DNA of 14,995 nucleotides, from assembly GCA_036270655.1 (NCBI GenBank), contig DATBCD010000075.1:1-14995 (forward strand), read 5' to 3'. The notes beneath the pieces are model-generated. The model searched no databases. It had not been told where the DNA came from and saw only the letters and a program-made list of their open reading frames with translations. Positions 1 to 9,182 of the stretch are shown here, piece by piece. The DNA is from VBCK01 sp036270655. Its GTDB lineage: Bacteria > Pseudomonadota > Gammaproteobacteria > Burkholderiales > Burkholderiaceae_F. Both the position numbers and the translations under genes were made by a program. The first letter of the stretch is position 1; each line of letters starts with the position of its first letter.

Positions 1-531
1 TCCCTCGCGACGGTCGCGCCCGGAGCGCCCATCTACCTGATCGGGCACAGCATGGGCAACCGCGTGCTTACGCGCGGCTACAAGGCTCTGCTGGACGATG
101 ACCGATCCAAGCGGCGCGCGTTCACCCAGCTGGTGCTGGCCGCGCCCGACGTGGACGCCGACGTGTTCCGGCGCGAGATCGCCCCCGTGATCCTCGGGCA
201 TGGGCCCCGCGTGACGCTGTACGCGTCGAGCAACGACAAGGCCTTGGTCGCATCGCGCAAGGTGCACGGCGGATACCGCCGGCTGGGCGAAAGCGGCAGC
301 GACATCGTCGTGATGCCGGAGCTCGACACGGTCGACGCGTCGACCGCCAGCACGGACTTCCTGGGGCACGGCTACTTCGCGCAGAGCGGTGGCGTCGTGA
401 CCGACATCAAGCACCTGATCCACGAAAGCCTCAAGCCGCAGGAACGGGAGCGCTTCTCGCTCGATCCGGTGCGCGAACTCGCCATCGGCCTGCACTGGCG
501 CATCAAGAGCGGACTGAAGGCAGCCGAGTGA
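1..531 (+). CDS. Alpha/beta hydrolase, DUF900 type (3' part, 5' end outside window)
   Basis: The reading frame is open from the first base, so the N-terminus lies outside the window; an internal ATG at 52 is part of the nucleophile motif and not the start. The visible 176 residues begin just before GHSMGNR, the nucleophilic elbow of an alpha/beta hydrolase with the Ser in the middle. Further on come LAAPDVDADVF, likely carrying the acidic residue, then TLYASSNDKAL, and HGYFAQS near the C-terminus, a plausible site for the catalytic His. This order matches DUF900 (esterase/lipase-like) proteins. The substrate cannot be told. The stop codon overlaps the GTG start of the CHAT gene (GTGA), so the two are probably translationally coupled. 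Any signal peptide or lipobox would be upstream and unseen. The family call is fairly sure; the function is not. Confidence 0.8.
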   Translation, partial: SLATVAPGAPIYLIGHSMGNRVLTRGYKALLDDDRSKRRAFTQLVLAAPDVDADVFRREIAPVILGHGPRVTLYASSNDKALVASRKVHGGYRRLGESGSDIVVMPELDTVDASTASTDFLGHGYFAQSGGVVTDIKHLIHESLKPQERERFSLDPVRELAIGLHWRIKSGLKAAE

Positions 532-3239
532 CCGGCCTGGGCGGGCTGCCTTCGCGCCGTCGTTTGGGCGCGTTCATCGCGCTTCTGAGCCTCGCCCTTC
601 TTCCGCATGGCGCATCGCCCCGCGAGGACGGCCTGCCCGCCGCGAAGGCGGCGCTGGACGACGGCATACGCGATTTCTCGAAAGGCGATTACGCGGCGGC
701 GCTGCCGCTGATCCGGCGGGCGGTAGAGACCGGGCAGCGGCTGCTGCCGCCCGGAGACCTGCAGCTCGGAATCGGGCTTTATTACCTGGCCGCGACCTAC
801 TACCAGCTCGGCGACCCGGCACGCGCCGAGACGCCGGCGCGCAGCGCCGTGCGGATCGGCCAGCAGCGACTGGGGGCTGATGACGCCCGTCTCGCGGCGG
901 CGCGCCGCCTGCTGGCCTCGATCAACCGGGAGAGCGGGAACTTCCAGGAGGCCCTCGACCTGGACCGCACCAACGGCGAGGCCGTCAGGGCCGCGAAGGG
1001 TGCCGACAGCATCGAATTCGCGCTGGCCCTGAATCAGATCGCCGTCGACCAGCAATCGCTCGGCCAGTACGCGCAGGCGCGCGAGTCGATCGAGCGGGCG
1101 CTGGCGATCGGGCGCGCGAAGCCCGGCGTGCGCGGGCAGGCGATGGCCGTGGGCCTGAACAACCTGGCGGCGATCGACGCCTCGCTCGGGCAGTACGAGC
1201 GCGGCCTGCCGCTCATCGAGCGGGCGCTTTCGCTCTACGAAGCCGATGGGCCGGCGAAAGACGACCTGGTCGTCATGATGCGGATGGTGCATGCAAGGAC
1301 TCTGTGCGGGCTGGGCCGCTGCGCCGACGCGCTGTCGGAGGCCCGCCGCGCCGTCGCAGGCTACGAAGCGTTGGGCACTGCGGCCGGCCGCGCCTACCGC
1401 AGCCTGATCCTGCTCGCCTACGTCGACGTGCAGCTGGGCCGCGACGCCGACGCGCGCCAGGTGCTGGAGCGCGCGCTCGCGTTGCGCCAGGGCATGGAGG
1501 GCTCGCGCCACCCGGACCTCGCGTTCATCCTGACGCTGCAGGCGCGCGTGCGGCTCAGGCTCGGCGAGCGCGAGGCGGCGCTGGACCTGATGGAGCAGGC
1601 CCTGCCAATCGCCGTGCACGGCGGCAATCCCGAATACCTTTGGCGGGCGCAGGATGCCCTGCGCGAGGCACTCGCGGCGACGGGGCGGCGCGAAGCGGCA
1701 ATCTACTGGGGCAAGGCGGCGATCAACACGATCCAGTCGATGCGCTCTTCGCTGCGCGGCATCGAGGAGCAGGCTCAACTTGCGTTCGTGCAGGACAAGC
1801 GCCAGCCCTACAAGGACCTTGCGGCGCTGCTGATCGACGCCGGGCGGCTGTCCGAGGCAGAGCAGGTCCTGGCGCTGCTCAAGAGCCAGGAGCTTTCACA
1901 ACTGATCACGCGCGGCGACGCCCCCCGCCCCGGGGCCGAACTGGTGGGGCCGGAGCGCGGCGCCGCCGAGCAGTACGACCGGCTGGTGGCGGACCAGGTG
2001 AATCGCGCGCGCGAACTCGACGAGCTGGAGCGGCGCAGCCGCTACGAGGCGCTGTCCGCGGCTGACGAGGCGAGGCGGCGTTCGCTTGCGGAGGAGGCCA
2101 CGGAGTGGCGCAGCAACTTCCGCAAGTGGGTGGGCGAGATGCCGGCGAGCTTCGCCGGCGGCGCGGGAGGAGCGCCCTCGCCCCAGCAGGTCGCGAGCCA
2201 GTCGAGCGCGCTGTCGACGCTGGTGCGGGCCGACCCGGGGGCTATCGGCCTGTACTACCTGGTGACCGACGACGCGCTTTCGATCATCGTCGTCTCGGCG
2301 CGCGGCTCCTTCGGACTGCGCACCGGCATCGCCGCGGTCGAACTGAACCGACGCATCGCCGAGCTGCGGCGCGCCCTGACGGATCCCTCGGTTGATCCGC
2401 GCCCGTCCGCCCAACTCATGTACCGCGCGCTCATCGAGCCGGTCAAGGCGCAGATCGAGGCCGCGCAGGCGCACACGCTGGTGCTGTCCCTGACCGAGAA
2501 CCTGCGCTATGTTCCGTTCGCCGCCCTGTTCGACGGGCAGCAGTATCTGGTGGAGCGTTACGCGGTGGCCCAGGTCGCGATCGGCGTCCGCCCGAACCTG
2601 GATCCGGCGAACAATCCCTGGCAGGTCTCGGCGTTCGGCTCCACCGAGGCCGCGCCGCCGCTGGCGCCGCTGAAGGGCGTACGCGACGAATTGAAGGCGA
2701 TCGTGCACGAGCCGGGCGCGAGCTCGGGCGTACTTCCGGGCACGATCCGTCTCGACCTAGAATTCGACCGCGAACACCTGGAAGCGGCCCTGCGCGGCCA
2801 GCACCGGGTCGTTCACATCGGCAGCCACTTCGTGTTGAGCGCAAACGGCGACGAGCAGGATTCCTACCTCCTGCTCGGCGACAAGAGCCATCTCAGTCTC
2901 GACCAGATTGCCACGCTGGACTTCTCGGGCGTCGACCAATTGACACTGTCCGCCTGCAACACGGCAAGCGGCGGCGGCCGCAACGAAAAGGGCATCGAGG
3001 TCGAAGGCATGGCGGCCCTGGTCGCGCAGCAAGGTGCCGCCAGCGTGCTGGCGTCGCTGTGGCCGGTCAGCGACTCGAGCACGGCGGAACTGATGCAGGG
3101 CTTTTACGCCGCCCGCACTTCGGGCGCGGGGCTGGCGCGCGCTGCGGCGCTCAGACAGGCGCAGTTGGGCCTGCTGCACGGGCGGTTCGCCCACCCTTTT
3201 CATTGGGCGCCGTTTGTGATCCTGGGCAGCTGGCTCTGA
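528..3239 (+). CDS. Exported TPR-CHAT domain protein (caspase-like peptidase fold)
   Basis: This is a 903-residue protein starting at GTG 528, which overlaps the stop of the hydrolase gene. Residues 1-30 look like an export signal: an RRR cluster, the hydrophobic run AFIALLSLALL, then HGASP. Residues about 35-430 are tetratricopeptide-like helical repeats (for example GDYAAALPLIRRAVE and GQYAQARESIERALAI). A charged helical, possibly coiled-coil, stretch covers about 480-530. The C-terminal 300 residues form a CHAT domain with the caspase-type dyad: His767 in HIGSH and Cys810 in LSACNTA, followed by the typical EGMAALVAQQGAASVLASLWPV-like segment. Both catalytic residues are present, so it is probably active. 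CHAT proteins cleave partner proteins, and TPRs usually bind partners; the target here is unknown. Export to the periplasm and function with the upstream hydrolase are inferences. Confidence 0.88.
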   Translation: MTGLGGLPSRRRLGAFIALLSLALLPHGASPREDGLPAAKAALDDGIRDFSKGDYAAALPLIRRAVETGQRLLPPGDLQLGIGLYYLAATYYQLGDPARAETPARSAVRIGQQRLGADDARLAAARRLLASINRESGNFQEALDLDRTNGEAVRAAKGADSIEFALALNQIAVDQQSLGQYAQARESIERALAIGRAKPGVRGQAMAVGLNNLAAIDASLGQYERGLPLIERALSLYEADGPAKDDLVVMMRMVHARTLCGLGRCADALSEARRAVAGYEALGTAAGRAYRSLILLAYVDVQLGRDADARQVLERALALRQGMEGSRHPDLAFILTLQARVRLRLGEREAALDLMEQALPIAVHGGNPEYLWRAQDALREALAATGRREAAIYWGKAAINTIQSMRSSLRGIEEQAQLAFVQDKRQPYKDLAALLIDAGRLSEAEQVLALLKSQELSQLITRGDAPRPGAELVGPERGAAEQYDRLVADQVNRARELDELERRSRYEALSAADEARRRSLAEEATEWRSNFRKWVGEMPASFAGGAGGAPSPQQVASQSSALSTLVRADPGAIGLYYLVTDDALSIIVVSARGSFGLRTGIAAVELNRRIAELRRALTDPSVDPRPSAQLMYRALIEPVKAQIEAAQAHTLVLSLTENLRYVPFAALFDGQQYLVERYAVAQVAIGVRPNLDPANNPWQVSAFGSTEAAPPLAPLKGVRDELKAIVHEPGASSGVLPGTIRLDLEFDREHLEAALRGQHRVVHIGSHFVLSANGDEQDSYLLLGDKSHLSLDQIATLDFSGVDQLTLSACNTASGGGRNEKGIEVEGMAALVAQQGAASVLASLWPVSDSSTAELMQGFYAARTSGAGLARAAALRQAQLGLLHGRFAHPFHWAPFVILGSWL

Positions 3240-3287
3240 GGTGCAGGTTCTCCGGATACCTGCAATACGATTCCGAGAACCTACCTC
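3238..3287. terminator. Hairpin between convergent CHAT gene and gyrB
   Basis: AGGTTCTC (3245-3252) is perfectly complementary to GAGAACCT (3275-3282), and the outer arms GAGGT (3238-3242) and ACCTC (3283-3287) extend the stem across a 2-nt bulge. A competing 6-bp hairpin, GCAGGT (3243-3248) with ACCTGC (3258-3263), sits inside. The element fills the 54-bp gap between two convergent stop codons, where a bidirectional terminator would be expected. Neither strand has a T-tract after the stem, so it is not a classical intrinsic terminator; it may only stabilise 3' ends. Confidence 0.35.
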
Positions 3288-3293
3288 TGGCCG

Positions 3294-5861
<2,568 letters not shown>

Positions 5862-5898
5862 GCTCAACTTCTCAACAGGTTTCGATTGGATCGACTGG

Positions 5899-6999
5899 TC
5901 AGATGCGCATCGGCATCACGACGTACTTGAACCGGTCCGAATCCGGCAGGGTCACCAGCGCGCTGCCCAGCGCGTCGCCGAACGCGAACCGCAGCTGCTC
6001 GCTTTTCAGGTTGGTCAGCACGTCGAGCAGGTAGGTGACGTTGAATCCGATGTCCAGCGCCTCGCCCGAGTAGTCGATCTCGATCTCCTCCTGCGCTTCC
6101 TCCTGGTCGGTGTTGGTCGAGCTGATTTTGAGCGAGGCGGGCCCGAGCACGCAACGCACCCCCTTGAACTTGTCGGTGGTCAGGATCGCCACGCGCGACA
6201 GCGCCTGCATCAGCGACTCGCGTTCGATCAGGAACTGCTTCGGATTGCCGACCGGAATGACCTTCGCGTAATCGGGGAACTTGCCTTCCACCAGTTTGGA
6301 TATGAACTCCACGGTGCCGAACGACACGCGCACCTGGCCGCTGGCCATCTGGATGCGCACCGGCTCCTCGCCCTCCGGCAGAAGCCGGGCCAGCTCCAGC
6401 ACGGTCTTGCGCGGAATGATGACCTCGACGGCGGCCGATTCGCCTTCGCGCGCCGTTTCGCACAGCGCCAGCCGATGCCCGTCGGTCGCGACCGCCCGCA
6501 CCCGGTCGGCCTCGCACACCAGCAGCATGCCGTTCAGGTAGTAGCGGATGTCCTGCGCGGCCATCGCGAAGTGCACCATCGCCAACAGGTGCTTGAACGC
6601 GCTCGACGGCAGCGTGAAGTCGACGTTGAATTCGGCCTGACTGACGGTCGGGAATTCCTCGGCCGCCAGCGTCTGCAGATTGAAACGGCTGCGGCCGCAC
6701 TGCACCGCGAGGCGCTTGTTGACCAGCGTCAGCGTCACTTCCTCATCGGGCAGCGCCCGCAGGATGTCCAGCAGCTTGCGCGCCGATACCGTCGTGGCCG
6801 CGGACTCCTTGCCGCTGCACAGGTCGGCGCCCGTCTGAATCTGGATTTCCAGATCCGTCGCGGTAAAGGAAAGCCGCTCCCCATCCCTGCGCAACAGCAC
6901 GTTGGCCAGGATCGGCAGGGTCTGGCGCCTTTCGACGATGCCGCTGACCACCTGCAAAGGCTTGAGCAAAGCATCTCGAGGCGCTTTGACAAGTTGCAT
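5899..6999 (-). CDS. dnaN: DNA polymerase III subunit beta (sliding clamp)
   Basis: DnaN forms a homodimeric ring around DNA that tethers DNA polymerase III and other repair and replication proteins. The 366 residues match the usual length exactly. The N-terminus MQLVKAPRDALLKPLQVV, the stretch RRQTLPILANVLL and the C-terminal YVVMPMRI tail are diagnostic of the family, which has three similar domains of about 120 residues each. The ATG at 6999 is preceded by AAGGAAAG about 8 nt upstream, a usable ribosome binding site. It lies between dnaA (upstream on the same strand, 235-bp gap) and gyrB (37-bp gap). The long gap from dnaA leaves room for its own promoter or for origin elements. Confidence 0.98.
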   Translation of the reverse strand: MQLVKAPRDALLKPLQVVSGIVERRQTLPILANVLLRRDGERLSFTATDLEIQIQTGADLCSGKESAATTVSARKLLDILRALPDEEVTLTLVNKRLAVQCGRSRFNLQTLAAEEFPTVSQAEFNVDFTLPSSAFKHLLAMVHFAMAAQDIRYYLNGMLLVCEADRVRAVATDGHRLALCETAREGESAAVEVIIPRKTVLELARLLPEGEEPVRIQMASGQVRVSFGTVEFISKLVEGKFPDYAKVIPVGNPKQFLIERESLMQALSRVAILTTDKFKGVRCVLGPASLKISSTNTDQEEAQEEIEIDYSGEALDIGFNVTYLLDVLTNLKSEQLRFAFGDALGSALVTLPDSDRFKYVVMPMRI

Positions 7000-7017
7000 T
7001 GCTTACTTTCCTTTTCG

Positions 7018-7034
7018 TAGTAATTAACTAATAG
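7018..7034. other. AT-rich island just upstream of dnaN
   Basis: TAGTAATTAACTAATAG has 14 of 17 A/T bases in an otherwise very GC-rich region, and its core is nearly palindromic (TAGT...ACTA). It lies 18 bp before the dnaN start and next to the DnaA-box array. It could be a dnaN -10 region, an unwinding element of the origin, or both. I find no convincing -35 partner. The TAG/TAA triplets recall the DnaA-trio element, but the nearest convincing DnaA box is about 65 bp away. Confidence 0.4.
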
Positions 7035-7101
7035 AGACGCAAATCATGGGGGACAGTCTGACAAATCCGTTTGGTTCCAATGATTTGCCTTTCGCCAATC
7101 C

Positions 7102-7110
7102 TGTGGACAA
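7102..7110 (-). promoter_or_regulatory. DnaA box, TTGTCCACA form
   Basis: The - strand reads TTGTCCACA, one base from the E. coli consensus TTATCCACA and identical to the box preferred in other high-GC bacteria such as Streptomyces and mycobacteria. It is part of a four-copy array in the dnaA-dnaN gap. Confidence 0.6.
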
Positions 7111-7134
7111 GTACGCCGCTGACAGCCCGGAGCC

Positions 7135-7143
7135 GGTGGACAG
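7135..7143 (-). promoter_or_regulatory. Degenerate DnaA-box-like site
   Basis: The - strand reads CTGTCCACC, sharing the TGTCCAC core with its neighbours but lacking the final A. It is probably a weak site, supported mainly by the array around it. Confidence 0.35.
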
Positions 7144-7181
7144 TTACCGTTGAACGGGCGCGATGCCCGCGCCTCGAAAAC

Positions 7182-7190
7182 TTGTCCACA
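7182..7190 (+). promoter_or_regulatory. DnaA box, TTGTCCACA form
   Basis: A second exact TTGTCCACA, on the + strand and so inverted relative to the copy at 7102-7110. The two are arms of a 10-bp perfect inverted repeat. Confidence 0.6.
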
Positions 7191-7213
7191 AAAACGCCCC
7201 GGTTCCGGCACTG

Positions 7214-7222
7214 CTGTCCACA
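7214..7222 (+). promoter_or_regulatory. DnaA box, CTGTCCACA form
   Basis: CTGTCCACA has the conserved TCCACA half and C and G at the variable 5' positions tolerated in high-GC genomes. It lies 12 bp past the dnaA stop codon and inside the right arm of the 13-bp inverted repeat. Confidence 0.5.
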
Positions 7223-7234
7223 GGATTTGCACTG

Positions 7235-8590
7235 TCAGCCTTTCAAGGTCTGTTCGAGCACGTGCAACGCATGGTTGAGCTCCGTGTCCTTGGCGCGGGC
7301 GTCCGCGATCTTGCGAACCGCATGAAGCACCGTCGTATGGTCGCGTCCACCGAACAGCTCGCCGATTTCGGGCAGGCTTTTCTGCGTCAGCTCCTTGGCC
7401 AGGTACATCGCGACCTGGCGCGGCGCGGCGATGCTGGTGGGGCGCCGCTTGCTGTACATGTCGGAGACCTTGATCTTGTAGTAGTCCGCCACCGTCCTCT
7501 GGATCAATTCCACGGTGATCTGACCGGTGCTGGCCTGCAGAAGGTCCTTGAGCGCTTCGCGCGCCAGCTCGACCGTGATCGCGCGCGCGTGGAACGAGGC
7601 GAACGCGAGCACCTTGCGCAATGCGCCTTCCAGCTCGCGCACGTTGCTGCGCAGGTTCTTGGCGATGAAAAACGCGACGTCCTCATGCAGCTCGCTGCCT
7701 TCCAGCTCGGCCTTCTTCAGCAGGATGGCCACGCGCATCTCCAGCTCGGGCGGCTCGATCGCGACGGTCAGGCCCGAGGCGAAGCGCGAAACCAGCCGGT
7801 CCTCGATGTCCTTGAGCTCTTTCGGGTAGGTGTCGCTGGTGATGATGATCTGCTTGCGGCCGGCGACCAGGGCTTCGAACGCATAGAAGAACTCCTCCTG
7901 CGTGCGGCTCTTGCCGGCGAAGAACTGGATGTCATCGATCAGCAGCAGGTCCAGCGAATGGTAGTAGCGCTTGAAGTCGTCGAACGCCTTGCGCTGGTAG
8001 GCGCGAACCACGTCGCTCACATACTGTTCCGCGTGGGTGTAGCGCACCTTCGCATTGGGGCGGCGCGCCAGCACGCCATTGCCCACCGCGTGCACCAGGT
8101 GGGTCTTGCCCAGGCCCACTCCGCCATACAGGAACAGCGGGTTGTACGAGCCGCCGGGATTTTCCGTCACCTGCATCGCGGCCGCGCGCGCCAGCTGGTT
8201 CGCCTTGCCGGTGACGAAGTTGTCGAATGTCAGCAGCGGGTTAAGGCGCGCCCGCTCCTGGTTTTGCGAGATCGCCACGACCGGGGCGCACAGCTCGGAC
8301 GGGTCGGACGCGGCCGCATCGTTCGCCGGCGTCTCAGCACGCGCCTCGGCCTCGACCTCGAACACCACATTGACCGGGCGCCGCAGCACGCTGGCGACCG
8401 CGGCCTGGATGCGCGTGGAAAACTGGGCCCGCACCGCGTCCAGCTTCAGCCGATTGGGCGCGCCCAACCGCAGGTCGCCGGTCTCGTCGTCGAACTTGAT
8501 CGCTTTGAGTGGCTTGATCCAGGCCGCGAATTGCTGCGGTGTCAGTTCGCTCTCTAAAAGCCGCGAGCAGTCTTGCCAGAAGGTGAGCAT
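7235..8590 (-). CDS. dnaA: Chromosomal replication initiator protein DnaA
   Basis: DnaA is the AAA+ ATPase that binds DnaA boxes, melts the origin and loads the DnaB helicase; it also regulates its own transcription. The protein has 451 residues. Domain I (about 1-85) begins MLTFWQDCSRLLESELTPQQ. A short linker follows, then the AAA+ domain with Walker A GGVGLGKTH (Lys162) and Walker B LLLIDDIQFF (Asp219, Asp220). Domain IV, the DNA-binding part, ends with the DnaA signature GGRDHTTVLHA at about 411-421. The frame stays open far upstream, but homology begins at ATG 8590 and nothing before it resembles DnaA. No strong ribosome binding site precedes this start. The gene is divergent from rpmH, the classic origin arrangement. 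Confidence 0.98.
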   Translation of the reverse strand: MLTFWQDCSRLLESELTPQQFAAWIKPLKAIKFDDETGDLRLGAPNRLKLDAVRAQFSTRIQAAVASVLRRPVNVVFEVEAEARAETPANDAAASDPSELCAPVVAISQNQERARLNPLLTFDNFVTGKANQLARAAAMQVTENPGGSYNPLFLYGGVGLGKTHLVHAVGNGVLARRPNAKVRYTHAEQYVSDVVRAYQRKAFDDFKRYYHSLDLLLIDDIQFFAGKSRTQEEFFYAFEALVAGRKQIIITSDTYPKELKDIEDRLVSRFASGLTVAIEPPELEMRVAILLKKAELEGSELHEDVAFFIAKNLRSNVRELEGALRKVLAFASFHARAITVELAREALKDLLQASTGQITVELIQRTVADYYKIKVSDMYSKRRPTSIAAPRQVAMYLAKELTQKSLPEIGELFGGRDHTTVLHAVRKIADARAKDTELNHALHVLEQTLKG

Positions 8591-8764
8591 CGTGCCGATC
8601 CCGCCGCCCGCCAGTCGCGTGAGCGCCGGCGCCTGTCGTTGTTGGATGATGGTGCTGACTCGGCGGCCGCCCCGCCCGCGGCGCGCCCTACCGCAATTCG
8701 GAGACGTTGGCCGCTCGGATCCGCTTCGGAACCTGAGGCCTACCACCGGCGTGACCGAGGGCGC

Positions 8765-8793
8765 ATTGTACTTGGGGCCGATCGAGTTATCCA
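8765..8793 (-). promoter_or_regulatory. Candidate dnaA promoter overlapping a DnaA box
   Basis: On the - strand, TGGATA (8793-8788, 4 of 6 to TTGACA) and TACAAT (8770-8765, 5 of 6 to TATAAT) are separated by 17 bp. Transcription would start near 8758, giving a leader of about 170 nt. The -35 hexamer lies inside the perfect DnaA box, which would fit autorepression by DnaA. An alternative - strand -10, TATACT at 8872-8867, has no matching -35. Confidence 0.4.
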
Positions 8794-8795
8794 CA
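8787..8795 (+). promoter_or_regulatory. Perfect consensus DnaA box
   Basis: TTATCCACA matches the E. coli R1-type box exactly and is the only perfect one I found in the window. It lies 197 bp upstream of the dnaA start, where it could serve origin binding, dnaA autoregulation or both. No second clear box was found in the dnaA-rpmH gap. Confidence 0.8.
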
Positions 8796-8824
8796 AGCGC
8801 CAACACTGATTTTGTTTGAGTCCG

Positions 8825-8856
8825 CTGATCAAGATGGCATGTACAGCCTTGATCAG
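8825..8856. repeat. 9-bp perfect inverted repeat with TGATCA cores
   Basis: CTGATCAAG (8825-8833) is the exact reverse complement of CTTGATCAG (8848-8856), with 14 bp between. Each arm contains the palindrome TGATCA (8826-8831 and 8850-8855), 24 bp apart centre to centre. It lies in the lower-GC part of the divergent dnaA-rpmH gap, which suggests an operator or origin-binding site more than a terminator, as no T-tract follows on either strand. Confidence 0.6.
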
Positions 8857-8944
8857 GAAGAGAGTAAGTATACACCGACTTCCTATTCCACGCAGCCAAA
8901 TCGGGTGGTTGACAGCGCGCCCGCAATCCATGTTCAGGACGGGT

Positions 8945-8974
8945 TTGACGGGCCATGCGCAGGTCGCGTCTAAT
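8945..8974 (+). promoter_or_regulatory. Likely rpmH-rnpA-yidD-yidC promoter
   Basis: TTGACG (8945-8950) and TCTAAT (8969-8974) each match the sigma-70 consensus at 5 of 6 positions, with an 18-bp spacer. Transcription would start near 8981, about 45 nt before the rpmH GTG. A further TTGACA at 8909-8914 has no good -10 partner at the right distance. Confidence 0.55.
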
Positions 8975-9025
8975 AGAGGGCTTTGCCGGAACCCGCTGGC
9001 AAAATCGAAGAAACTGGATTGAAAC

Positions 9026-9166
9026 GTGGCCACCAAAAGAACCTTTCAGCCTTCCGTGGTTAAGCGCAAGCGCACCCATGGTTTTCGGGAACGCATGAGC
9101 ACGCGCGGCGGGCGGGCCGTGTTGAATGCGCGGCGCGCCAAGGGGCGAAAGCGCCTGGCGGTCTGA
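9026..9166 (+). CDS. rpmH: 50S ribosomal protein L34
   Basis: This small basic protein of the large ribosomal subunit has 46 residues. It contains TKRTFQPSVVKRKRTHGF, then an RERMSTRGGRAVL segment, and ends RRAKGRKRLAV; all are hallmarks of L34. The start is GTG at 9026 (the protein reads MATKRTF), two codons longer at the front than the common MKRTFQPS form; no in-frame ATG exists nearer the core. A weak GGA ribosome binding site lies 7 nt upstream. It is the first gene of the rpmH-rnpA-yidD-yidC cluster and is divergent from dnaA. Confidence 0.96.
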   Translation: MATKRTFQPSVVKRKRTHGFRERMSTRGGRAVLNARRAKGRKRLAV

Positions 9167-9182
9167 GTCGCGCGCTGCGCGA

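Larger units (their letters stand above)
7097..7227. repeat. Nested perfect inverted repeats in dnaA-dnaN gap
   Basis: AATCCTGTGGACA (7097-7109) is the exact reverse complement of TGTCCACAGGATT (7215-7227), a 13-bp inverted repeat with 105 bp between the arms. Overlapping it, TGTGGACAAG (7102-7111) is the exact reverse complement of CTTGTCCACA (7181-7190). GTGGACAG (7136-7143) also pairs with CTGTCCAC (7214-7221). In a dnaA-dnaN transcript these arms could form mutually exclusive hairpins. As DNA they make a symmetric set of DnaA-box-like sites starting 8 bp past the dnaA stop. Confidence 0.8.

Noticed and set aside
372..1778. 468-codon - strand ORF antisense to the CHAT gene
   Set aside because: The + strand frame has clear TPR and CHAT motifs; the antisense translation is Arg/Gln/Ala-rich with no known motif.
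8867..8914. TATACT (- strand, 8872-8867) and TTGACA (+ strand, 8909-8914) as further promoters
   Set aside because: Each lacks a partner hexamer at 16-18 bp, so they are not reported as promoters.
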